Of a stretch of DNA of 39,580 nt, positions 24,296-31,021 are shown piece after piece. A program made the position numbers and the translations under genes. The notes under the pieces are model-generated. The model ran no database searches. It was given only the letters and a program-made list of their open reading frames with translations, and was not told the origin of the DNA. Source of the DNA: CAIVND01 sp035532075 (GTDB taxonomy: Bacteria > Actinomycetota > Acidimicrobiia > Acidimicrobiales > Bog-793); the NCBI GenBank assembly GCA_035532075.1, contig DATKRV010000015.1:1-39580 (forward strand). The letters run 5' to 3'. Each line of letters begins with the position of its first letter. Positions within the stretch are counted from its first letter, which is position 1.

Positions 24296-25777
24296 ATGGC
24301 TATAGCCAAGATTATCGGACTCGAAACAGAGTATGGAATTCATGTCACCGATCCCGCAGGTGATCCGACAAACGGCTCCTCTCAATTGATCAACGCTTAT
24401 GTCCAGGATCTTGCTGGACGGATTGATTGGGATTTTGATGACGAGCATCCGGGTCGCGACGCGCGAGGATTCCGAGAGGGATCAGGTATTCCCGTTATTG
24501 AGACTCATCTCGTCAATACCGTGTTGACCAATGGCGCGCGTTATTACGTCGATCATGCGCACCCCGAATATTCAACTCCAGAGTGCTCAACTGTTCTTGA
24601 ACTCCTTGCGGCCGATCGAGCCGGCGAGATGATTCTCCAGAGGTCAATGTCCGCTGTTCGCCGTTTTCTCAACTCAGGCGAGGAAATCATTGTCTACAAG
24701 AACAACTCCGATGGCAAGGGAAATTCTTATGGTTGCCACGAAAACTATTTGGTGGCGCGCTCACTTTCTTTCAAGGATCTTGCTGCGCAGTTCACCGCCC
24801 ATCTGGTGACGCGTCAGATATTTACTGGAGCGGGAAAAATCGGTTGCGAGCAACCGGAATCCGGACGACGAGGATTTGAGATTACCCAGCGAGCCGATTT
24901 TTTCGAGGAGCGAATCGGGCTCGAGACGACGATGAATCGGCCCATCATCAATACTCGCGACGAGCCGCACGCCGAGGCTGACGAGTATCGCCGCCTTCAC
25001 GTCATCACCGGAGACGCCAATCTTTCCGAAGTCTCCACACTGCTCAAGGTTGGAACCTCTTCTCTATTGCTGCTCATGATCGAGGATGGGGCACTAGCGG
25101 ATAGGGATCTGTATCTGCGAGATCCAGTTCGCGCGATGCATGATGTTTCGCATGATCTTTCGCTCCGTGAACCGCTTGAGCTGGAGTCCGGGAGAAACGC
25201 GAGCGCACTTGATCTTCAATACGAACTCCTAGAGCGGGCGCAGTCCTATGCACGTCAGCGCGGCCTCGAGGCTCTTGGGCCCGCGGCAGTTGGTGAGCTG
25301 GTTCTCTCGCGATGGGAGCGCGCCCTTGATGGACTGGCTCGGGATCCAGCGACGTTGCGCCGGGAGCTCGATTGGGTTGCAAAATACGAGATAATGCACG
25401 ATTACTGTGAACGTCATGGCTGTGACTTCGAAGATCCACGTATCGCCGCGCTCGATCTGCAGTATCACGACCTGCGCAGCGAGAGGTCACTTTTTTCACG
25501 ACTTGGGATGGAAAAGCTGCTCTCTCCTCAGGCTGTCGAGGACGCAATAACGAACGCTCCATTGACGACGCGGGCCTATTTCCGGGGGGAATGTCTGAAG
25601 CGCTTCGGGGGTGACGTTGTCTCGGCGAACTGGGACTCGATAGTTGTCGATGTCGGAACCGACCCATTGCAACGTATCCCTATGATGGATCCTTTGAGGG
25701 GTACCGCGTCTCATGTCGCTACGCTCCTTGATGGTTGTGATTCGGTTCAACAGTTGATTTTGCGATTGAATGAATAA
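24296..25777 (+). CDS. dop: Depupylase / Pup deamidase
   Basis: Dop hydrolyses the isopeptide bond between Pup and substrate lysines, and deamidates Pup in species where Pup ends in Gln. The fold is that of glutamine synthetase-like ligases shared with PafA. Residues visible are the ATP-binding IIGLETEYGIHV start and the Dop-specific insertion at about 37-62 (GRIDWDFDDEHPGRDARGF). The catalytic Asp86 is in RYYVDHAHPEYSTPEC, and KNNSDGKGNSYGCHENYL follows. NRPIINTRDEPHAEADEYRR matches PafA. ATG 24296 begins the family-like N-terminus, though no strong ribosome site precedes it. It is 89 bases after mpa and 14 before pup. Confidence 0.94.
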   Translation: MAIAKIIGLETEYGIHVTDPAGDPTNGSSQLINAYVQDLAGRIDWDFDDEHPGRDARGFREGSGIPVIETHLVNTVLTNGARYYVDHAHPEYSTPECSTVLELLAADRAGEMILQRSMSAVRRFLNSGEEIIVYKNNSDGKGNSYGCHENYLVARSLSFKDLAAQFTAHLVTRQIFTGAGKIGCEQPESGRRGFEITQRADFFEERIGLETTMNRPIINTRDEPHAEADEYRRLHVITGDANLSEVSTLLKVGTSSLLLLMIEDGALADRDLYLRDPVRAMHDVSHDLSLREPLELESGRNASALDLQYELLERAQSYARQRGLEALGPAAVGELVLSRWERALDGLARDPATLRRELDWVAKYEIMHDYCERHGCDFEDPRIAALDLQYHDLRSERSLFSRLGMEKLLSPQAVEDAITNAPLTTRAYFRGECLKRFGGDVVSANWDSIVVDVGTDPLQRIPMMDPLRGTASHVATLLDGCDSVQQLILRLNE

Positions 25778-25791
25778 CGGGAGGTGGGGAA

Positions 25792-25992
25792 TTGGCAGAG
25801 CGCGAACAACGGCGGAAGCCCTCAAATGACAGGAATCGAGAGGCGGATGAAGCGAGCTCGCAGACCGCCACCACCGAACGCGGCGAAAAGCTCAAGGCGG
25901 AGATCGACGACATTTTGGACGAGATTGACGAAGTATTAGAGGAAAATGCCGAGGAGTTTGTGCGTAATTACGTTCAAAAGGGTGGCGAGTAG
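25792..25992 (+). CDS. pup: Prokaryotic ubiquitin-like protein Pup, ending Gly-Gly-Glu
   Basis: This 66-residue disordered protein tag has a TTG start after a GGAGG ribosome site. The N-terminal half is charged (REQRRKPSNDRNREADEASS); the C-terminal half is the helix that pairs with the Mpa coiled coil (IDDILDEIDEVLEENAEEFV). It ends in VQKGGE. PafA joins the gamma-carboxylate of the final Glu to target lysines. Because the terminal residue is already Glu, rather than the Gln found in mycobacteria, no deamidation is needed before conjugation. The gene is directly after dop and 39 bases before prcB. Confidence 0.97.
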   Translation: MAEREQRRKPSNDRNREADEASSQTATTERGEKLKAEIDDILDEIDEVLEENAEEFVRNYVQKGGE

Positions 25993-26031
25993 CCAAGTGC
26001 GATATGTGCGTAACTTCGGAATGGATCTTTC

Positions 26032-26835
26032 ATGAGTTTGTATCTTTTCCCCGCGGGCGAAGATCCTGGCCCGAATTTCGCGGAGCTTTTGCGTCGTGTG
26101 CAACTGCCGATTGAGATTCCAGTGAACCAGGGCGTTGGTGATGTGCGTCACGGGACCACGATTGCAGCTTTGAGGTTCCAGGGCGGAGTTGTGATGGCGG
26201 GAGATCGCCGTGCTACCGAGGGCAACATCATTGCTCATCGATCGATTGAGAAAGTTTTTCCTGCTGACCGGTTTTCGGCAGTCGCGATTGCCGGAGCCGC
26301 GGGTCCGGCGATTGAGATGGTGCGCCTCTTCCAGACGCAACTCGAGCACTATGAAAAGGTCGAAGGATTGACCCTTAGTCTAGAAGGAAAGGCGAATCAG
26401 CTTTCCCAGATGGTGAGAACGCATTTGCCAATGGCCATGCAGGGCCTTGGCGTCATTCCTCTCTTTGCCGGTTGGGACGACCGCCGTAACTTCGGTCGTA
26501 TTTTTACCTATGACATCACAGGCGGCAGATATGAAGAGACAGAGTTCGCGGCTACGGGATCGGGAGGGCGTGACGCGCGAACCACCATCAAGTTGGGGTA
26601 CCGAGATGGGCTGACACGTGACGCGGCGGTCTCTCTCGTGGTTGAGGCTTTGTACCAGGCGGCCGAGGAAGATAGCGCGACCGGGGGACCGGATCCCGTG
26701 CGAGGGATTTACCCAATTGTCGCGACCGTGGACTCCAGCGGATTCCACATGGTTCCAGAGGGCGAAGTAGGAGAACTTTTCGGTGCAATCTTGGAGAGGC
26801 GCGCCAGCCTTTATCGAGGCGGTGAACTTTCATGA
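26032..26835 (+). CDS. prcB: 20S proteasome beta subunit
   Basis: PrcB is the proteolytic subunit of the four-ring core. The propeptide of 41 residues ends HG, and the mature N-terminal nucleophile is Thr42 (GTTIAALRFQGGVVMAGDRR). Catalytic partners fall at the expected spacing: Asp58 (beta Asp17) and Lys74 (beta Lys33). SGGRDARTTIKLGY and the SLVVEALYQAAEEDSATGGP region match the family. The gene encodes 267 residues. The prcA start overlaps its stop by 4 bases, ensuring balanced synthesis of the two ring subunits. Confidence 0.97.
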   Translation: MSLYLFPAGEDPGPNFAELLRRVQLPIEIPVNQGVGDVRHGTTIAALRFQGGVVMAGDRRATEGNIIAHRSIEKVFPADRFSAVAIAGAAGPAIEMVRLFQTQLEHYEKVEGLTLSLEGKANQLSQMVRTHLPMAMQGLGVIPLFAGWDDRRNFGRIFTYDITGGRYEETEFAATGSGGRDARTTIKLGYRDGLTRDAAVSLVVEALYQAAEEDSATGGPDPVRGIYPIVATVDSSGFHMVPEGEVGELFGAILERRASLYRGGELS

Positions 26836-27521
26836 GCATGCCCTATTACGTAGCACCTGAACAGGTGATGAAGGACCGCGCGGAATATGCGCAAAAAGGA
26901 ATCGCCCGAGGGCGAGCGTTGATCGCGGTTGTCTACGACGAAGGGATCCTTATGGTCGCGGAAAACCCCTCCCGCACTCTTCACAAAATAAGTGAGATTT
27001 ACGATCGTGTTGCATTTGCTGGCGTAGGTAAGTACAACGAATTTGACCAGTTGAGAGTCGCTGGAATCCGCCATGCCGACACAAAGGGGTATTCCTACTC
27101 CCGTGATGATGTGGATGCTCGTTCACTGGCAAATGTTTACGCGCAGTACCTCGGTCAGGTCTTCACCCAGGAAATGAAACCACTGGAAGTCGAGATTCTC
27201 GTGGCGGAATTGGGCCCCACGCCGGAACTAAATCAGCTCTATCACATTGCCTATGACGGAACGGTCGCAGACGAACAGCGATTTACTGTTCTCGGGGGCG
27301 AGGCGGCAGCGATCGCGCAACGGGCGCTTGAATCTTTTCGCACAGATTGGGCCCTTTCCACGGCTCTGCAGTCGTCGATTCACTGTCTTACCGGCGGTGA
27401 TCGACCTCTTGGAGCAGAGGACCTTGAAGTCGGCGTGTTGAACGCAAAATATGGTCGACGCGCATTTCATCGCATTGAGGGAGAAGAACTCAACGCTTTG
27501 CTTGTCGAATCCTCCTCGTAG
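26832..27521 (+). CDS. prcA: 20S proteasome alpha subunit
   Basis: PrcA forms the outer heptameric rings that gate the chamber and receive the C-termini of Mpa. The 229-residue protein has the alpha N-terminal helix (PYYVAPEQVMKDRAEYAQKG) followed by the central fold (ARGRALIAVVYDEGILMVAE) and FAGVGKYNEFDQLRVAG. There is no N-terminal Thr, so it is non-catalytic. ATG 26832 overlaps the prcB stop (ATGA). A possible terminator follows the stop. Confidence 0.96.
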   Translation: MSMPYYVAPEQVMKDRAEYAQKGIARGRALIAVVYDEGILMVAENPSRTLHKISEIYDRVAFAGVGKYNEFDQLRVAGIRHADTKGYSYSRDDVDARSLANVYAQYLGQVFTQEMKPLEVEILVAELGPTPELNQLYHIAYDGTVADEQRFTVLGGEAAAIAQRALESFRTDWALSTALQSSIHCLTGGDRPLGAEDLEVGVLNAKYGRRAFHRIEGEELNALLVESSS

Positions 27522-27527
27522 GGCATC

Positions 27528-27547
27528 TCGGCGAAAAAGCCGATTTT
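27528..27547 (+). terminator. Short stem-loop with T tract after prcA
   Basis: TCGGC (27528-27532), a 6-base loop, GCCGA (27539-27543), then TTTT. The stem is only 5 bp, so it would be a weak intrinsic terminator or attenuator between the mpa-prcA operon and pafA. Confidence 0.45.
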
Positions 27548-27615
27548 CCCGTTACGTGCGCATTTTTGTCTTTCCCGGAGCGACATTTCGAAAACTTGAG
27601 GCTAGGTTCTCATGA

Positions 27616-28974
27616 GTGGAACGTCGCATTTTCGGCATTGAGAATGAATACGGGGTCACGTGCGCTTTGCATGGACAACGCCGGTTGAGCACCGATGAAG
27701 TCGCCCGTTATCTGTTTCGCAAAGTCGTGACGTGGGGGCATTCCTCGAACGTATTCCTTGAGAATGGGGCACGTCTTTATCTCGATGTCGGAAGCCATCC
27801 GGAATACGCGACGCCCGAATGCGATCTCCTTGAAGATGTTGTTGCTCATGACAAAGCGGGAGAGCGGATCCTCGACTCACTCATCGTCTCTGCTGAGGAA
27901 AGATTGCGGGATGAGGGGATCAAGGGCTCGATCTATCTCTTTAAGAACAATACGGACTCGGCCGGGAACTCCTATGGTTGTCACGAAAACTATCTCACGA
28001 CCCGTGAGCGCGATTTTGCAGAATACGCGGAGACGTTTATTCCTTTTCTGGTCACGCGCCAGATATACGCGGGTGCTGGCAAGGTGCTTCAGACGCCCCG
28101 CGGAGCCGTTTTCTGTCTCTCGCAGAGAGCCGAACACACGTGGGAGGGATATTCTTCGGCGACAACGAGATCAAGGCCAATTATCAATACCCGGGATGAA
28201 CCTCATGCCGATGCAGAGCGATATCGCCGGCTACACGTCATTGTTGGCGATTCCAATATGAGTGAATACGCGAATTTCCTGAAAGTGGGCGTGATGATTC
28301 TCTTGCTGAGAGTCTTCGATGCCGGTCAGCTGGACCTTCGCGACCTGGCATTTGAAGACTCAATTCGGGCAATACGCGAAATCAGCCACGATGTGACCTG
28401 CAAGCGCCCGGTTCGCCTAGCAAGTGGGAAGGAGATGAGTGCCTTCGAGATTCAGAGTGTCTTTCTTGAGGCCGCGCTGAACTTCGCGGGCTCACACAAA
28501 CTTCCAGAACAAGAGGCTCGCGCGTTGAGCATGTGGGAGCACTGCATGTCGACGATTGAAATTGATCCGCTTCGTCTCGGGGCCGAGTGTGACTGGGTTA
28601 TCAAATACAACCTTATCGAGGCCTATAGGGATCGCCACGGTGTATCCCTCGGTGATCCCAGCGTCTCACTCATCGATCTGCAATATCACGACCTTTCTCC
28701 GACGAGAAGCCTGTTCTACCGACTGCAGGCTCGTGGTCTTGTCAAGAAGATGGTCAGCGACGAACAGATCACGGCAGCGATGTCGCGGCCGCCGCAGACT
28801 ACTCGAGCTCGTCTTCGGGGTGATTTCATCAGAAGGGCAAAAGAGCGACGTCGCGACTACACCGTCGACTGGGTCCACCTAAAATTGAATGATCAGACCC
28901 AACGTACGCTTTTGCTCAAAGACCCTTTTAAATCCGTCGACGATCGCGTTGAACGGCTGATTGGTGCAATGTGA
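27616..28974 (+). CDS. pafA: Pup ligase
   Basis: PafA uses ATP to phosphorylate the C-terminal Glu of Pup and join it to a substrate lysine. At 452 residues it has the glutamine-synthetase-like core, FGIENEYGVTC start, and the catalytic Asp57 in RLYLDVGSHPEYATPECD. The FKNNTDSAGNSYGCHENYL and RPIINTRDEPHADAERYRR segments are shared with Dop. It lacks the Dop-specific insertion, which separates the two paralogues. The GTG start at 27616 is set by the conserved RRIFGIENEYG. The stop is overlapped by the lepB start. There is no pafB or pafC downstream. Confidence 0.95.
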   Translation: MERRIFGIENEYGVTCALHGQRRLSTDEVARYLFRKVVTWGHSSNVFLENGARLYLDVGSHPEYATPECDLLEDVVAHDKAGERILDSLIVSAEERLRDEGIKGSIYLFKNNTDSAGNSYGCHENYLTTRERDFAEYAETFIPFLVTRQIYAGAGKVLQTPRGAVFCLSQRAEHTWEGYSSATTRSRPIINTRDEPHADAERYRRLHVIVGDSNMSEYANFLKVGVMILLLRVFDAGQLDLRDLAFEDSIRAIREISHDVTCKRPVRLASGKEMSAFEIQSVFLEAALNFAGSHKLPEQEARALSMWEHCMSTIEIDPLRLGAECDWVIKYNLIEAYRDRHGVSLGDPSVSLIDLQYHDLSPTRSLFYRLQARGLVKKMVSDEQITAAMSRPPQTTRARLRGDFIRRAKERRRDYTVDWVHLKLNDQTQRTLLLKDPFKSVDDRVERLIGAM

Positions 28975-29555
28975 GCGGAGCGCATTCCCGAACAGACGAT
29001 GAGAAACCGACGAGACGGCCCCTGAGACGCGTCCTCGAGTGGGCAGGCGTTATCGTTGTTGCGCTCGTAATTTCTGTTGGCATCAGGAGTTTTGCTTTTC
29101 AGGCTTTCTATGTTCCCTCGGGCTCGATGATCCCGACGCTCAAAATCGGCGATCGAATTCTCGTTGACAAACTCTTCTTCTCCGGCTCTTCACTTGGACG
29201 AGGAGCAATCGTGGTGTTCCATCATCCGGCCCATGACAACATGTGTGGCCCACCGGGTGAAGATCTCGTAAAACGAGTTATCGCGACTGCTGGGCAGACG
29301 ATCTGGTCGAACAGGGGAGCAATCTATATCGATGGCAAAGTGATTCGCGAAAGCTATCTCCCGCGGGGGACCTCGCTCGGTTCTACTCCAATCGCCCGAC
29401 AGACGATCCCCGAAGGCGACGTTTATCTTCTCGGGGACAACCGGTCAATCTCGTGTGACAGCCGTTACTGGGGACCCGTGCCCACCGCTTCGATCGTCGG
29501 CAAGGTGGTGGCCATTTTCTGGCGCTCCGGACACCCCTATCTGCACTTTTTCTAG
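28971..29555 (+). CDS. lepB: Type I signal peptidase
   Basis: This membrane-bound protease removes Sec and Tat signal peptides outside the cytoplasmic membrane. The 194-residue protein has a charged N-terminus and one membrane segment at about 23-45 (WAGVIVVALVISVGIRSFAF). The catalytic Ser52 is in VPSGSMIPTLKIGDRILVDK, and the general-base Lys101 in EDLVKRVIATAGQT. GDNRSISCDSRYWGPVP forms the conserved box E. GTG 28971 overlaps the pafA stop, so it is translated with the Pup ligase. Its nearness to tatA/B and tatC suggests a shared export theme. Confidence 0.95.
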   Translation: MSGAHSRTDDEKPTRRPLRRVLEWAGVIVVALVISVGIRSFAFQAFYVPSGSMIPTLKIGDRILVDKLFFSGSSLGRGAIVVFHHPAHDNMCGPPGEDLVKRVIATAGQTIWSNRGAIYIDGKVIRESYLPRGTSLGSTPIARQTIPEGDVYLLGDNRSISCDSRYWGPVPTASIVGKVVAIFWRSGHPYLHFF

Positions 29556-29634
29556 AGTTCAGGATCGGTCGGAGGTATCTGTTTTGACGATTTAGGGAAT
29601 CTCTGAAATCTCGTGCGACGGGCTCTTGGTCAGA

Positions 29635-29661
29635 TATATAGTTAGCAAAACTAACTATATA
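29635..29661. promoter_or_regulatory. 11-bp perfect palindrome before a small gene
   Basis: TATATAGTTAG (29635-29645), loop CAAAA, CTAACTATATA (29651-29661) is perfectly complementary over 11 bp. It is strikingly AT-rich against its surroundings and ends 3 bases before the ribosome site GGGAGG of the 34-codon gene. AT-rich palindromes of this size are typical TetR/MarR-type operators, although a hairpin controlling translation is equally possible. Confidence 0.6.
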
Positions 29662-29675
29662 AGGGAGGCAGAACT

Positions 29676-29780
29676 ATGAGGGTTGCATCGAGATACCTCC
29701 ACGGAGCACTGCACATACTTGAAGAGACGCTCCGCCAAAATGAGATGATCAGCGTCATTTTCCCCGACCCCACGGAGTAG
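29676..29780 (+). CDS. 34-residue small protein between lepB and tat genes
   Basis: The frame ATG 29676 to TAG 29780 encodes MRVASRYLHGALHILEETLR and ends SVIFPDPTE. The ribosome site AAGGGAGG stands 7 bases upstream, among the best in the window. The peptide has one amphipathic helix and no membrane segment or Cys. It sits between the 11-bp palindrome and a stem-loop, which suggests a regulated leader peptide or small regulator for the tat-helY genes. I do not recognise it. Too short for ordinary gene finders, so it may be unannotated in relatives. Confidence 0.5.
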   Translation: MRVASRYLHGALHILEETLRQNEMISVIFPDPTE

Positions 29781-29782
29781 CG

Positions 29783-29798
29783 AGACCCTTTCGGGTCT
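29783..29798 (+). terminator. Stem-loop after the 34-codon gene
   Basis: AGACCC (29783-29788), loop TTTC, GGGTCT (29793-29798): a perfect 6-bp stem two bases after the small gene's stop. What follows (GTGCTTGG) is not a proper U tract, so it would be a weak terminator or an attenuator ahead of the tat genes. Confidence 0.4.
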
Positions 29799-29885
29799 GT
29801 GCTTGGCTGTGGTGCATTGCAAGGAGCTGGTTCCGGCCGGTACGCAGTGCCATTGACAGGGCGGCTTGTACACTGACCAACTGTG

Positions 29886-30260
29886 ATGAACCTCGATCCG
29901 GCAAAGTTGCTTGTGATCTTGGTCATCGGGCTGTTGGTGCTCGGTCCTGAGCGTCTTCCGCGCGTTGCCCGTCAGCTGGGACACCTATGGCACGAGTTCA
30001 CGACGGCGCGCGACCGACTCGTTGATGAAATCAGGGAACAGGTTCCCGATCTTCCGCATCCCCGGTCATTTCGCTCGATACTTATTGATCCGCTTTCAGC
30101 CGTTGACACGCGTGTCCCGGTCGATTCGGATCGGGAGGGTAAAGCACCGACCGGGGGAGGGCAGGGCGGGTCGGTTGAGGCATGGACTGCGCATCAACGC
30201 GGATCCCAAGGTGTCTCCCAACCAAACCCAAGTGACATCGTCGATCCTACGATGAATTGA
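29886..30260 (+). CDS. tatB: Twin-arginine translocase subunit TatA/TatB
   Basis: This 124-residue protein of the TatA/B family has a short N-terminal membrane helix (PAKLLVILVIGLLVLGPERL), the hinge LGPERLPRVARQLG, and an amphipathic helix (HEFTTARDRLVDEIREQVPD). The polar, Gly/Ser-rich tail of about 60 residues is disordered. TatB partners TatC in recognising folded proteins with twin-Arg signal peptides, while TatA forms the pore. The N-terminus (MNLDPAKLL) and the long tail favour TatB-like, but the two types cannot be firmly told apart here; no second tatA is in the window. ATG 29886 or the adjacent GTG 29883 may start it. Confidence 0.85.
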   Translation: MNLDPAKLLVILVIGLLVLGPERLPRVARQLGHLWHEFTTARDRLVDEIREQVPDLPHPRSFRSILIDPLSAVDTRVPVDSDREGKAPTGGGQGGSVEAWTAHQRGSQGVSQPNPSDIVDPTMN

Positions 30261-31021
30261 ACCGTTTATTTCTGCCAATGAAAGTTCATCACACGCGAGC
30301 GAAGACTCCGAACACGATGACGCTCGTCGAGCATCTTACAGAGCTCCGTAAGCGCCTTGTTATCTGCGTTGCCTCGTTCGTCGTAACCGCGACCGTTGCC
30401 TGGGTTCTCTATCCACACATTTTGCGTCTCCTTGAACGCCCATACTGCCTATCGATCCCAAAGGGTCACAGCTGTTCACTCGTGGTTATGGGGCCGCTCG
30501 ACGCATTTGGCATCCGGCTGGATCTTGCCGGTTACGGTGGACTGATTCTCGCATCGCCGGTGATTCTGTTTCAGCTCTGGCGGTTCGTTACCCCGGGACT
30601 GAAAGCTCACGAGCGGCGCTACGCCGTCGCATTTACTCTCTCTGCCATTGTCCTGTTCATTGGGGGCGCTTATGTCGCTTGGCTGACATTTCCCCATGCT
30701 CTCTCGTTCTTGCATAGCGTTGGAGGACCTGGAATTGTCGACCTGTTTACTCCGTCGAAGTATTTGACCCTGATAATGGCTCTTATGGCAATATTCGGAA
30801 TTTCATTTGAATTTCCGATTGTGCTTGTCGGTCTCGAACTCGCGCACGTTGTCACCCCCGAGCAACTCGGAAACTGGCGCAGAGTTGCGATCGTCGCAAT
30901 TGTGGTATTTGCGGGAGTTGCAACGCCGAGTTCCGACCCCTTCTCGATGCTCGCTCTCGCGCTCCCGATGCTTGCCTTCTATGAGGTTTCAATTCTCATT
31001 GGCCGAATTGCACGCCGATAG
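30257..31021 (+). CDS. tatC: Twin-arginine translocase subunit TatC
   Basis: TatC is the six-helix receptor for twin-Arg signal peptides. Recognisable parts are TLVEHLTELRKRLVICVASF at the start, LDAFGIRLDLAGYGGLILAS and FQLWRFVTPGLKAHERRYA. The fourth to sixth helices include GISFEFPIVLVGLELAHVV and VATPSSDPFSMLALALPML. TTG 30257 overlaps the tatB stop; ATG 30278 and ATG 30317 are alternative starts closer to the family N-terminus, and none has a strong ribosome site. helY begins on the last base of the stop codon. Confidence 0.95.
   Translation: MNRLFLPMKVHHTRAKTPNTMTLVEHLTELRKRLVICVASFVVTATVAWVLYPHILRLLERPYCLSIPKGHSCSLVVMGPLDAFGIRLDLAGYGGLILASPVILFQLWRFVTPGLKAHERRYAVAFTLSAIVLFIGGAYVAWLTFPHALSFLHSVGGPGIVDLFTPSKYLTLIMALMAIFGISFEFPIVLVGLELAHVVTPEQLGNWRRVAIVAIVVFAGVATPSSDPFSMLALALPMLAFYEVSILIGRIARR

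Noticed and set aside
24137..24448. 103-codon minus-strand frame across the mpa-dop junction
   Set aside because: It is antisense to two well-supported genes, with no ribosome site and no recognisable domain.
29853..29874. TTGACA ... TACACT as a promoter for the tat genes
   Set aside because: The spacer is only 10 bases, far short of the usual 16-18, so the pair is probably chance.
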